This document shows positions 23,813-35,967 of a stretch of 64,000 bases of DNA, piece by piece. The translations under genes were made by a program, and so were the position numbers. This DNA is from Ascidia mentula (Eukaryota > Chordata > Ascidiacea > Phlebobranchia > Ascidiidae). A model generated the notes under the pieces. That model had not been told where the DNA came from, ran no database searches, and saw nothing but the letters and a program-made list of their open reading frames with translations. How positions within the stretch are numbered: the first letter of the stretch is position 1; the number at the start of each line of letters is the position of its first letter. Location of the stretch: the NCBI GenBank assembly GCA_947561715.1, contig OX387199.1, positions 19,535,001 through 19,599,000 on the forward strand. Reading direction: 5' to 3'.

Positions 23813-26800
23813 ATGGATAAGAATGAAAAATCACTTCTGCCAAATGAATATCACAGCAGTGCAAGTCCGGTAAATATGTTTTTGTTACAGTCAGAAAATT
23901 TCATTGTTTCTTTTTATTGGATTAAATGACTTCCGGTGCTTTACGGGTAGTTTTTCCATTCAGTGTATTTACGTTGTTGCAGCAAACCTCAAGTTACCTG
24001 CATGGTTTTGTAAACAACCAACCTCCAGACCAACAATTAAATCAGCCAAATCTGGAAATTCTACGAAATAATAATTCGCATTTCCTCAATCCAAACCCAA
24101 GCTTCTCAAACCAACATCTTCATTGTTCACCCCAACAAGACCCACAACTTGTAGGTGTTTCAACATCACATGCCCATGTATTGCCACAATTCCACCCATC
24201 GGGGTTGGTTTACTCCCAGCATCAAAACTCTACCTTGCCTGTAAATTTCCGTTCCAATCATGGCGATGTTTCAACTTGCAACCAAGGTGATTTCCAGCAC
24301 CAACATACAATGTATCAAGCAGCGGGAATTGCACATGTTGACCCTTCAATAGCCCATGGTGATGGTCCCACACATTTTCTACACCAAACTCGAAACCCCC
24401 AAGGTGAGTTTATAATGAATGAAATATTTTTTCATGAAATGAATGAAGTCCTGCCCTTAAAAAACTCCAATAAGTTTCATAATATCTGCTTGTGATAAGC
24501 TTTATTATTAACTTTGCTGCAGTAAAAAATGAAATCTGTTTTCTGTACCAGATTTCAGTCAGACAGTAACAGCCCAAAATGCCAATATTGAGAAAAGTAT
24601 TGTTGGTGCCAGAGATGTTATACAGATACATGGAGGTTTACGTAAGTCAAATACTTGCACCACAATTTTCGGGTGATTTGTTGAGACAAATGATTTGGTT
24701 TAGATCAATATTATGGGAGCGGCCCAAACCAGGATTCATCTGAACTATCTGATGGTATGTCCATTCTTCACTAATATGATCAAGAAAAAAACTCATGTAT
24801 TTTCTGCCAATTGTTTTGTATTATATTGTGGAACAGTGTAAGATAATTAAAAATAGCTGTCATTTAGTTGTCCCTAGTGGTCCAAAATAGTAGACAAGTA
24901 TATATGTTAACACATATTGTTCTCAAGGTGGATTAAACCTGTTTGTTTCAACAGTTTTTTTTATTACTTTAATCTTGTTTTATGATAATTTATAGGTGAG
25001 TGTTCAACCATAGAAAGATTGTTGTTGGAATCCACACAAGAACAATGCAAGTCAAAAAGTTTCCAGGTTCTGACCCAACAACAAATTGAAGTTTGTCCAT
25101 TAGAAATCACTGATAAACCATCAAAAGAAGTTTATCCTGTAGGATATAAACCCAAATCTGTACAAAAGAAAAGAAATAGATTGCTTGTACCGGAATACAA
25201 TGAAGAAGATGGACATTATAACAGAAATGAAGATTATGAGACCATAGATTTTAAACATGATAGTCAGGTAACAGTTGAGCAACTGTTTGCAAGAGCAGAA
25301 AAAGCAGCGAATAACAAAGGCCAAGCACAGTACGCAAACACTGTATCATTAATTGGACAACCAGGGATTGGAAAAACGACACTGTCAAAGGTCATCACAG
25401 AAAAAGCCATATCTGGAGAAATGAAAAATGTTGATGAGGTTCAATTTTGTTTTTATATTTCAATCAAAAAAATTGACTTTGATACTCCTGCAACGTTTGT
25501 CAGTTTTTTGCTGAAAAACTCTTTGCCAACCGACGCCTACAGTACATCTCCTATTAAGCGCAATAAAGAAAATTTATTTCTTACGATGTTGGTGAAATCC
25601 AAAAAGGTTTTAATTACGATGGATGGCTTAGATGAGGCGGCAACTGATTGGAAAATAAGGTACAAAATGGTGGATCCAGAAAAAGAGAATAAACCTCTAC
25701 TTTATGTTTATGGTCTTATGAGGGGTGACTTGTTACAAGGTGCAAAAAAAGTTTTTACTTCTCGGCAAAAGCATTTCTTCTCCATTAAGGCTGAATATCG
25801 ACCACTGTTCGTTGCTGAAGTTATGGGCCTTAATGAAAAGTCCCAAGAAAGGTTGTGCAACCAGATTTGCAGTGACAACAGTGCGAATGTGTGGAATGTC
25901 ATAAAAAGCAATCCAAATTTCTTTTATTCCTGCTATGTTCCAGCGAAATGCATTTTCATTGCTTTTGTCATCTGGAAAAGTCTTAAAGAGGGAGGTGATG
26001 GCAGGTTCCACTCTCTTACTCATGTGTTTGCAAATGGATTCAAGTATTATTTCAAGCAAGACTTTGTAAGAGGTGAAAATCCAGACATGGAAAAAGAAGA
26101 ATATTTAAACAAAATAGCAAAGTTGGCATGGAATGGCTTCAAGCAAAGCAAAATTGTTTTTGCATCTGATGACCTCAGAGAAGTGGGAATTGAGCCCATA
26201 TCTTTAACAGGAGTTCTTGCAACTTTTGTGACCGAAGAAAATTGGAATATGAAGTTCATAGATTCTGAAGTTATGAGCAACTTCTCCCACTTAATATGGC
26301 AAGAATATTTTGCTGCCTGTTACCTTGTGTTTTTTGTAGGTGTAGATGAATTTTCCAGCCTTCTGTCTGAGTTGGAAACAAACAGATGGGAAGTTGTTTC
26401 CAAATTTGTGTTTGGTCTTTGTAACAATATGGTTTATGCAATTGCCAAAGCTTGCTTCAGCAACCTAAGTTATCAGAACATATCTGACAAGAAAAACTTG
26501 CTTAATGGGTTTTGTACCAGTCAACTAAACAAAATTGAGCTTGGAGGAAAAAAACTTGTGCAAGTTTGCTTATGGCTACAAGAAATCAACGATGAAACTT
26601 TTTATAGAGATAATCTAAATTTGCTGCCAGAAGCTATGGAATTAGATGGAAGCATACTTTTGACGGATGCCTACAGTATTTCTTGTATTTTAAACAAAAC
26701 AGACAGGTCATTCCATATACAAGTTTCAAAAAACTGCAAATTCCGTCATGAAAGCTTTGAAGTTTTGCTAAATGGAATAGACAATCATATCAAGGTGGTT

Positions 26801-29800
26801 TGGAATTATATTTTAGACTTATATAGACAATTTAAATTACCCTCTGCTTCTGCTAGGACTTTTCAATCACATATAGAGTGACTGAGGAAATGCTAAAGGT
26901 ATTGGCTGAACATTCCTCAGCAATAAGAGGAGAGTTAATCATTGACACCCAGTATAGTGATGACTCGGAATCTACACTGTACAAGGTATATTATTACATT
27001 TTATAAGTTTAATTTACTGTTAGGGAGGGATTAGTTTAAACACTTCAAATTATTAAATTTGCTGTATCAGTCTTCTGTCTAAAAACACTTTATGTGACAT
27101 TAACTATGTTGCTACATAAATGTTTTATTTTTTGTCGCAGTGCAAGATAGGCAAAATTTAACTGTTTTCTTTGTATTTTTAGAGCACTTCCGAAAATCAG
27201 TACGACCAGTTTAAAGATTCCCTGTGCAATGACTTTCTAATTCGCTTTATGGACAACTTTAAACCGACTAGCAAGGTATTGTGTTTCAGAAAAAGATCAT
27301 GTTTTGTTGGTTCGCATACAAAAAAACATTTCAAGTAACACTCCAAGTGTAATGAACAAAATAGAGCTTGCAAATTGTTGTAATATTTTTGTGCTTCAAG
27401 ACAGGGTTTCCCGAACTGGGCCCAATGCCCAAAAAATTTTGGAAATCCGCATTAAGTTCAAACTCTTCTGTGCCTTCTTCATGGGCACATCATGTAGTTA
27501 ATCTAACTGATATTGTAGTAAAATTTATACACCTTGGTATGTCATACTGGTATCATAACTTTCTAATACTTTTAAGCCTTAATGTCTTGTTTAATCACTT
27601 TTGTTAATTTGGTCTCACCTGAATTATATGATTTTGTATTGTAAGATTTATCTGTATTTGTACTAGATACCATCATTGACGTTGAAGCGATTTAAATTTG
27701 AATGCAATGATGCAACTGCTGTGGCATCATGTGTAAATGTAACGAGGAATCTATGTTTTTCCGAATGCCAAGTGTCAAGTTTTATAATGAAAAATATAGT
27801 TCAAGCACTGTCAAGACTGGAGCAACCAGTAAGTTACAAGCCAAAGACAATACAACCGTAGTACAGCATTCGATGTACCTCCCACTCACTACTGTTATGA
27901 CTTCATTTTTGCAATGCACTGCTTAACGTCACACACTATTACAGCTTCACAAAAGCTAAAAAATAACTTACTACATGGATGATGCCTATAATGCTTGCTG
28001 GTGCTTTGTTTTTGTAAGAAACTGACTCAGACTTTATAGGCATAGACCAGAGACTGACACGTCAAAATAAAGAAATTGAAATACATGGATTATGACTTAG
28101 TTTTTTTCTTTTTTTTTGCAAGGACAGAAAAAGAACAATAGTCTATGAATTTTGCATGACAAACAAACTATGTTGGTAAGTGGTAAAATCCTTTTTATTA
28201 TACTTGTCAGATGGAATCCTTGGAAATCAGCGAATACTGTGTTTCACACTCTTTTATGCAACTACTGTCTGCACTAACAACAATCCATGTGAAAAAAATA
28301 ACTTTGCCAAAGTTCAAAATTTCAAAAAATGGAATTAAACCTTGTGGAAAAGTTGACTTATTTCCAGACGAACCATATGTAAGTTTTGAGCACGTCTAAA
28401 TTTTCCTGAATAAGTATTTATCAAGAAAATATGAATGTGATTATTGCAAACATTGAAATTTTGAACCTGTTAACCTGCAAAATGGATCAAGAATATTTTC
28501 TTTCCGCAAACAACAAATAACTGACCCAAGATTTTTATTTCTAGAGTTTTGAGAAATCAGAAATGCAGGTTCGAAAATATACTGGATCTATATTTGAGGT
28601 ATGAAAAAGTTTTTGTACAAAAACATATGTGCAACGTTGCAATATGCTTGTATGCAATTTTCCTGAGATTTGGCATATTTTCTTAAAATTTTTGTGATTG
28701 CAATGCTAGTACATATGTCAAGCCCTATGACATAATCTAAAATACTTATTTCCTTACTGCTATATTTTTTCAGCTGTATTCAGTACCTTTCATAATTCCA
28801 AGTCTGGAATGGGTTGTCTCTGGTTTCTTGACTACTTTAGTTTATTATGTCAGTTATGTACCTAAGAAAACAGAAACTGATACAGCCTACTGCAGGCTTC
28901 ACAATACTTGTGTTGATGTTAGTGAATTAGTCTCTGGTGCATCAAATGTTTATACATTAGCCATTGTAACTCATTAACTGTTTTATCATAGCAAACGGTT
29001 TCTGATTTTTTGTTTTAGGTTGAATCCACACAACATAAGGTTGAAGTTCATGGTGATGAGGAAGCTTGTGCTTTGTCGTGTGTCCTTCATTTATTTCCTC
29101 CAACACTGGAACTTAAAATGAGCACCGTTAGTTCAGTTGGAATCAAAGAGGTTTTGGAGGCAATGAAACAGGAGGTAGGTTATCCTAACATGCTAAGTAG
29201 GGTGAGGTTTTTGTATATTGTTTGCCCAGTGGTCATTGACAAAATCACATTCTAGTTTTTACCTGTTGTACTTTGTTGTGCAGATGTGTATTATAACAAA
29301 AAGTTTTTTTGTTTTTTTTTATTTTAAAGTAATTTTTTTTTCAGTAATTGTTTTTGAAAAAGAAAGTAATTTTTACATTCCATATTTAAACATTGTTATT
29401 TTATTTAGATATCTTTGTTTATTCTTGATTTCAACAACATTCATAGTGAAAGTGCATTTGCAATTGCTTCATGTATTCAATGGCTAAGAGGAATATCTCT
29501 TTCCCATTGTCAACTAATTAGCAATGCCATCTGTGGAATTGCATCTTCCATATCAAAACTTCAGAAACCGGTATGTTTTAAATTGTCCTCTGGCATTGGC
29601 TCAAGTTTTATTGGGCTGTGATGTGTGTTTTGTTTGTTTCTTAGTAATTCAATGGGAAACCAGGCAAAAGTGTCCATCAAACTAGAATATATATTTAATT
29701 TCTAAATGAAAGCAATAGGTTTACGATAGAAGGCAACATTATCCATTCATGCTAACTCCTTTGTGCCAATATATTGTTTGTTGTAAATATTTTGGGTTTG

Positions 29801-32763
29801 CTAGTGCAGTGATTCCCAAACCTTTTTGTGGTTGCGTACCACTTGGAGGTAAAACAATTTCGACGCGTACCACCTAGTTGAGTGCTACAAAGTAACCTAG
29901 GGGATGAAGTAACAAACATTTTGAGATCACTACGACTTTTTGAATTCGAACTAATCAGCAAGTTAGGGAAATGTGCTCACGTACCACTTGGAATACCGTC
30001 CCACCGGTTGGAAAACACTGTGCTAGACGAAACAATCTGCTCAATATTGCCAACTTTATTGATACAAACTATGTTGCAAGTGTAAAACATTTTTTAGATG
30101 ACATCAATAAATCTCAGTGGGAACAAAATCGATGATGAAAGTGCTTCTGTTATTGCCACCTGTAGTCAGTGGATTGAGAATCTCTCTCTGGCTGATTGCA
30201 AAATGACTAGCACCAGTATTTGTAAAATTGGGTCTTCAATGTCACAATTTCGAAAGCCAGTGAGTCAAAAGTGAATACATAAAGAAAGTGTGTGATTAAT
30301 TGAGGTTTTCAAGCATTTGTTTGTCATTGCATTCCCATAAAAGTGTTTCCTGATTTCTGAAAGTTTTCTTTTGTTAAAATTGGGTTTGAAAAGTGCTAAA
30401 ACAAAAAAACAAATATATTTTGTTTCTTTTTTAGATGGACTTTCTTGACATCAGTGGAAACTCTGTTCCAAAGTCGTTCCTGCAATTACTTTCTGACCGC
30501 AAAGCATTGCTCGTTAACAAGCTGATAGTAACAAAGTTCAAACTATCTGAAAATGGCATTAAAGCTTGCGGGAAAGTCAATGTATTTGCAGATGTACCAG
30601 CGGTAATCCTTATTTTTCCATAACTTTATGCATATGTGACACGAGTTAAATATGTGTAACTTTAATGTTGGTCGGAATTCCAAGAGATAAAAAAAATTAA
30701 CAGTTTTTCTTTGTGGTTTGTTAAATAATTTAATTCAACATTAAGGTAAAAATATGTTGTCCTTTTGAAATGTTGTAACTAGGGTTACCATGTGCCCAAA
30801 ATATGCTGTGTCAATTGTTTGTTGTTCTGTAGAATCAAGTACACAGCGATCTGATAAAAATGTATGTGGAGTCGGCATTTGAGGTTTGCAGAATTTATTT
30901 TTGTTGCAACTTTTCTTTACATTGTTAAAAAAATGTTTAATTTTACAATTGAAAAACAACAGCGTAATCCTTTACAGGGGTGACTCGTGTGAAGTAATTG
31001 CTTTTTTTAAAGGTTGACTCAATACCAGACAGACTTACAGTTAACGGTGATGAAGAAGCTTGTGCTTTGTCATTCCTGATGGAGATATTTCCTTATTTTG
31101 TCGAACTTAAGATGGAATGTGTTGAGAGCTTTGTAATTCAGGAAGTTGTCAATCTTATCAAACAAAAGGTGAAACAATGCATTGTTCATTTTGTTTGCAA
31201 TGTCAATTTATGCCTGACCAATAATTGGACAGGAGATGCATAAATTAAATTGTGTCAAAATTATGTTGCATGGCTGTAATTCTGAAAATGTTGCAAAAGT
31301 TTTTTTATATTAACTTGTTTGGAAATTTGAAATAAAGGAATGTTGCATGCGGTGATGCCAACAACTGTGCTATTGGTTTATAATTTCTCTCCTTAATAAT
31401 TTCTGTTTTGTAGATTACATCTTTGACACTCAGTGGAAACGCTGTTAACGATGAAAGTGCTTCAGCCATTGCTTCATGTATTCAGTGGATTGAGAATCTG
31501 TCTCTGGCAGGTTGCCTCATGACAAGTGGTGGTATCTGTAAAATTGCAACATCCATATCACAACTTCACATATCAGTAAGTTCTAGTTGTAAAGTTATAA
31601 TATTTAAGACAGAAAATCAAGTCTTTTTCATTTAAGGACGTATTTTATGTACAGTGCAGGGATATAAAAATAATTCTAAAATAAATAGTACCTATAAATA
31701 ATTGAACTCTGTGTATTTTTTTTCTAGCTTGCATGGCTAAGTCTTAATGGCAACACAATTGATGATGAAGCAGCATTTGCCGTTGCTTCTGCAGTTAGGA
31801 GCCTTAAAAAACTTTCTCTAATCAGATGTGAAATGACAAGTGTTGGTATCATCGTAATTGCAACTGCAGTTTCTCAGCTTCAAGAACCAGTAAGCAAAAA
31901 AGACATAATAATACAACATTTACTTTTGTTGCAAACAATGGTTATATTTATTTAAAAGCGATTAAAAACTGAAGAGCTGTAAAATTCCCTTGATTGACAG
32001 ATTTATATTTTAGATGCTTTGGTTGGATCTCGGTTGGAACACAATTGATGACGAAAGTGCAAGTGCCGTTGCCTCCTGTATACCGTGGGTCGAAAAGCTG
32101 TCTCTTCCACAATGTAACATGACAAGTGCTGGTACTTCCAAAATTACAGCTTCAATAGTTCAACTTCAGCAACCAGTAAGTTTCATGAACACGCAATAGG
32201 AACAGTATATGCCTAATTACTTAAGTGTTCCAATTTTATTTTTCGCAGATAGTAGAAACTTCAGTAATCTTACCAATCTAATCTATTTATTTTATGCCAT
32301 ATTAATTCGCATCCCTAACGTAAGGAATTCTCAAATTTCCCTTTTTGATTGTTTACCTTTTTAGATGAAGGAATTGCATCTTTATGAAAACGATGCACGT
32401 GGCGATGTTGCAGAATCCTTGCTCAAATGTGTTCAAAACATTCGAGACGAACTTGTTGTTAGTCGTTCGCGCACAAGCAACGATTTTGAAACAAAGTTTT
32501 CCAAACTACCTAAACCTGTAAGTTCAACACCAAGAGGAAATAAACAGCAAAATATATGCGAAATATTTTTATACAAGACTGCACTGATCTTGTCTTCAAA
32601 CGTCAAATCACCTATTATACGTATTATATCATTTCGCTTCACACTTTTTTAGATTTTGTTTTACATGGGCCTACTTTAATGAATATCGACACGATTTTGT
32701 CGAACTGTTTTACAATGAATTGATTTTGTTTTTTTGTAGAAGCCGAACTTGAGAATCTTCTAG
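23813..32763 (+). CDS. NACHT-LRR (NOD-like) receptor, complete gene of 20 coding exons
   Basis: Exons: 23813-23869, 23983-24403, 24552-24641, 24704-24754, 24996-26794, 26857-26985, 27183-27275, 27667-27828, 28211-28378, 28545-28598, 29019-29174, 29409-29570, 30098-30259, 30435-30602, 30833-30883, 31013-31168, 31414-31575, 31728-31889, 32014-32175, 32365-32517, and a last exon 32740-32763 ending in TAG. All have GT-AG borders and consistent phase; the total is about 1,513 codons. The N-terminus is rich in Q, N, H and P. Residues 160-189 contain VIQIHGG, faintly RHIM-like. The NACHT domain has Walker A GQPGIGKTT (about 327-335) and Walker B KVLITMDGLDEA (about 410-421). The C-terminal exons, mostly 54 codons and phase 0, encode ribonuclease-inhibitor-type LRRs. 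Family role: ligand sensing and nucleotide-driven oligomerisation in cytosolic innate immunity. No CARD, death or pyrin domain is visible. The 62-nt intron 26795-26856 is the least certain border. Counting gives 21 segments if the short stop exon is counted separately. Confidence 0.88.
28774..28977 (+). other. Possible alternative terminal exon of the NLR gene (hydrophobic)
   Basis: Inside the intron 28599-29018 a good acceptor (TATATTTTTTCAG) opens a phase-0 frame of 67 codons ending in TAA. It begins LYSVPFIIPSLEWVVSGF and continues hydrophobic for about 26 residues, like a membrane segment. Spliced after the exon ending at 28598 it would give a truncated, possibly membrane-anchored form. 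I see no AATAAA shortly downstream, and a frame of this length could arise by chance. Confidence 0.25.
29807..30020. mobile_element. Non-autonomous hAT-like MITE in an NLR intron
   Basis: The left end CAGTGATTCCCAAACC pairs with the right end GGTTGGAAAACACTG as imperfect terminal inverted repeats. The flanking 8-mers are TGCTAGTG (29799-29806) and TGCTAGAC (30021-30028), a slightly decayed hAT-type 8-bp target duplication. There is no coding capacity. Confidence 0.75.
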
Positions 32764-32941
32764 CGTCGGTTAAAAATCCAAGTTTAAACCAAAAAATGTT
32801 TGGAAGGCTGTGCAACTGTTTCTTGCTGTGGTTGTAATGCAAAATGCCTACATTCAAGCAACAATGCAAATGCCCATGCATATTTACTTAACCTGCTGAT
32901 GTGGTAATAGAAACTGGTGAAAGGTAAAATAATTTAGGAAC

Positions 32942-32947
32942 AATAAA
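32942..32947 (+). other. Polyadenylation signal candidate for the NLR gene
   Basis: AATAAA lies about 180 bp after the stop codon at 32761-32763, in AT-rich DNA. Confidence 0.5.
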
Positions 32948-33064
32948 TGGAATTGATGCATAAAGTATTTTTTTGCAGGAACCAACATGGAGTTTGTCAA
33001 CCTGATCTTTACCGACAACGAACGAACGAACGAAGCGAAACTGCGTAAATTCACAAGAGACCAC

Positions 33065-33401
33065 TTATTGCTGAATACTGCCCTTCTGGCAAACTTTTCG
33101 GCTGTTATGCAAAAGCCGGTGTGTCGGTGCACAGGTGGAAACAGAGTTTGCTTTTTGTCATTGAGTGATGACGCATGCGTATATTAATGTTAAATGACTC
33201 TAAAAACATTCTCTAAAACCTTGATAACCCGTGTGGTTAATGATAAGTATACAGTGCAGGTGTGTTCGCCCCTTTCTCATCGTTTTTTCACTTCTTCTTT
33301 TGTAGCGTTTTGTTTTTGTGCCTCAACTGATGAAGGCTGTTGCATAACAGCCGAAACGTCGATAAAATAAAGTTTGCCAGAAGGGCAGTATCCAGCAATA
33401 A
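33065..33401. mobile_element. Penelope-like end fragments in inverted orientation
   Basis: 33065-33112 is the near-perfect reverse complement of 33340-33401, apart from 17 bases missing from the left arm. The right arm carries CTGATGA (33327-33333), a perfect 7-bp hairpin GGCTGTT/AACAGCC, then GAAA and CGTC. This layout is also seen at the ends of the Penelope-like element at 35702-37864. No reverse transcriptase remains. Confidence 0.55.
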
Positions 33402-34240
33402 ATATGCCTGGCAGCATCAGTAACAATTTTTAGCTGTGATTGATTAGAAGTATTTTACAGATAAACTCTAAGACAATAACGCAATGTTACTTCGTTATTT
33501 TCAATAGTCCTGGTGTATTCTTTGATATTGTGGCCTATATTCACGAGGGCGTTCGGTTTGCCACTGAAAAGTAAATTTACATTATTTTATCTTGTGCACT
33601 GTAGCCTATATTTCAATTTTACCTGACATTGTTTCATTTCACAACTTGCAATAATAAACGAGTGAGCAATTTTTCTGACCTTTGTTCGCTGCATGTGAAC
33701 ATGCTTTTATTTCAGTCAAAATAATATCCGGGAAATTCTCTCTAGATATCTGTCCCTTGTCCAGTAGGCCTACGCAGGTATCCATTGCCTTACGTTTTTA
33801 GAGACCCTCTGCCTTCGTCGCAATGAGTCTCCAAATCCGGGTGTAACCAAACCATCGAGTGTTTTCGTCCAGATTTCCCTGATATGTCCGGGATGTTGGT
33901 GTTTAAATCTGCGTCAGAGAAATAGCAAAATGTGCTTAATGTCCAGGGTTTTTGAACATCTTCATGTAGCTGGGGAATTAACGGAATATTTTTTCGTTCT
34001 GAAAAATCACCGGGACTCCCTCCAAACTTTAAAATTAAAAAAGGAAAGCTGAATAAATTAGGTTTTATTTAGTCTTAATTTTTTAGAATGTGGGGCTTAT
34101 TTGAGTTAAACTCGGTGCTAACTTATCGTTAAAAGAAGTTCCACTTATTCTTGTAAAACGAGAAAATAGCACCAAAAAGCACCACATGATGTTTCTGTGG
34201 TCCAACCATCACGTGAATAAATTGCCTGCACAAGTGCAAT
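33402..34240. other. Intergenic, nothing recognised
   Basis: AT-rich DNA between the Penelope fragment and the foldback element, with no supported gene or repeat. Confidence 0.5.
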
Positions 34241-34389
34241 CATATAGGGCTGTAACGTTACGGCTAACATAGGTAAGCGTCCAAGATCAGTAAACTGGAC
34301 AAAATCGGTAACCTAAACACGTGACTGCAGCGGCAAACAGGGAGGGTACATATTTTCATCCAAGGGGAGTAATTGAAATCATTTAACCT

Positions 34390-35620
34390 GTACTGCGTCA
34401 TCGATAGGTAACTTCATTAATGGTTACGGGAATCACGCTATACCTTGCACTGTGTCCATGATAGGCAAGTTTGTTAAACGTAAGAGTAGTCACGCTATAC
34501 CTTGCACTGTATCCATGATAGGTAAGTTTGTTAAACGTTGGAGTAGTCACGCTATACCTTGCACTATGTCCATGATAGGTAAGTTTGTTAAACGTTGGGG
34601 TAGTCACGCTATACCTTGCACTATGTCCATGATAGGTAAGTTTCTTAATTGTTAGAGTAGTCACGCTATACCTTGCACTATGTCCATAATAGGTAAGTTT
34701 GTTAAACGGTAGGGTAGTCACGCTATACCTTGCACTGTGTCCATGATAGGCAAGTTTGTTATACGTTAGAGTAGTCACGCTATACCTTGTACTATGTCCA
34801 TGATAGGTAAGTTTGTTAAACGTTAAGGTAGTCACGCTATACCTTGCACTGTATCCATGATAGGTAAGTTTGTTAAACGTTGGAGTAGTCACGCTATACC
34901 TTGCACTATATGTCCATGATAGGTAAGTTTGTTAAACGTTGGGGTAGTCACGCTATACCTTGCACTATGTCCATGATAGGTAAGTTTCTTAATTGTTAGA
35001 GTAGTCACGCTATACCTTGCACTATGTCCATAATAGGTAAGTTTGTTAAACGTTAGGGTAGTCACGCTATACCTTGCACTATGTCCATGATAGGTAAGTT
35101 TGTTAAACGTTAGGGTAGTCACGCTATACCTTGCACTATGTCCATGATAGGTAAGTTTCTTAATTGTTAGGGTAGTCACGCTATACCTTGCACTATGTCC
35201 ATGATAGGTAAGTTTGTTAAACGTTAGGGTAGTCACGCTATACCTTGCACTATGTCCATGATAGGTAAGTTTGTTAAACGTTAAGGTAGTCACGCTATAC
35301 ATTGCACTATGTCCATGATAGGTAAGTTTGTTAAACGTTAGAGTAGTCACGCTATACCTTGCACTATGTCCATGATAGGTAAGTTTGTTAAACGTTAGAG
35401 TAGTCACGCTATACCTTGCACTATGTCCATGATAGGTAAGTTTGTTAAACGTTAAGGTAGTCACGCTATACATTGCACTATGTCCATCATAGGCAAGTTC
35501 GTTAATTGTTAGGGTAGTCCCGTTATACCTTGGATTGTGACGCAATAAGTAGCTTTGTTCAACGTTAGGGTAGTCACGCTATACCTTGCACTATGTCCAT
35601 AATAGGTAAGTTCGTTAATT
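34390..35620. repeat. 57-bp subrepeats, left arm (about 21 monomers)
   Basis: Tandem units containing GATAGGTAAGTTTGTTAAAC and TAGTCACGCTATACC. Like satellite 1, the unit is 57 bp and keeps the minus strand open (218 codons at 34889-35545, repeating NKLTYHGHSARYSVTTLTF). The two satellites are otherwise unrelated. Confidence 0.95.
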
Positions 35621-35967
35621 ATTCAACGTTTAACAAAGTTACCCATCACGGACATAGTGCAAGGTATAGCGTGACTACCTTGACGTTTAACAAACTTACC
35701 TATGAATTATGAATCTGACGCTCTTCTGGTGGAGAACAACAAATATACACCTTTTGTTTAAAAAAGATTGTATTTTCTGACGTTTCGCCTGTACGTACGA
35801 CTAGGCTTCTTCAGAGAATAAAACAAACACAGTAGCGAAGCGAACCAACAGGGCAAAGAAATTGAGCGACGAAAAAACAAAAGGGCGTAACAGCTAAAAC
35901 ACAGCGGGACATAATTCAATGGACAACATCGATCATGGGTCAAACGGCCAAACATGGGAAACAAAAG

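Larger units (their letters stand above)
18175..24386. repeat. 6,212-bp tandem segmental duplication, copy B
   Basis: Second copy of 11962-18174 by constant offset. It ends at 24386, where the sequence continues into the true exon 2 of the NLR gene (ACACCAAACTCG) instead of satellite. Confidence 0.95.

Noticed and set aside
26795-26881. Apparent frameshift or premature stop at the end of the NACHT exon
   Set aside because: A 62-nt intron (GT at 26795, CTGCTAG ending 26856) removes the stop and keeps phase 0 into the next exon.
27404-27480. CAGGGTTTCCCGAACTGGGC as a hAT-type transposon end
   Set aside because: No matching inverted end or target duplication found in the intron.
32987-33187. 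Possible further NLR exon after a TTTTTTTGCAG acceptor
   Set aside because: The upstream frame already ends with TAG at 32761-32763, and the second half of this frame is Penelope-end sequence.
34398-35545. NKLTYHGHSARYSVTT repeat frames
   Set aside because: Subrepeats of the foldback arm with a period divisible by three; no start or promoter context.
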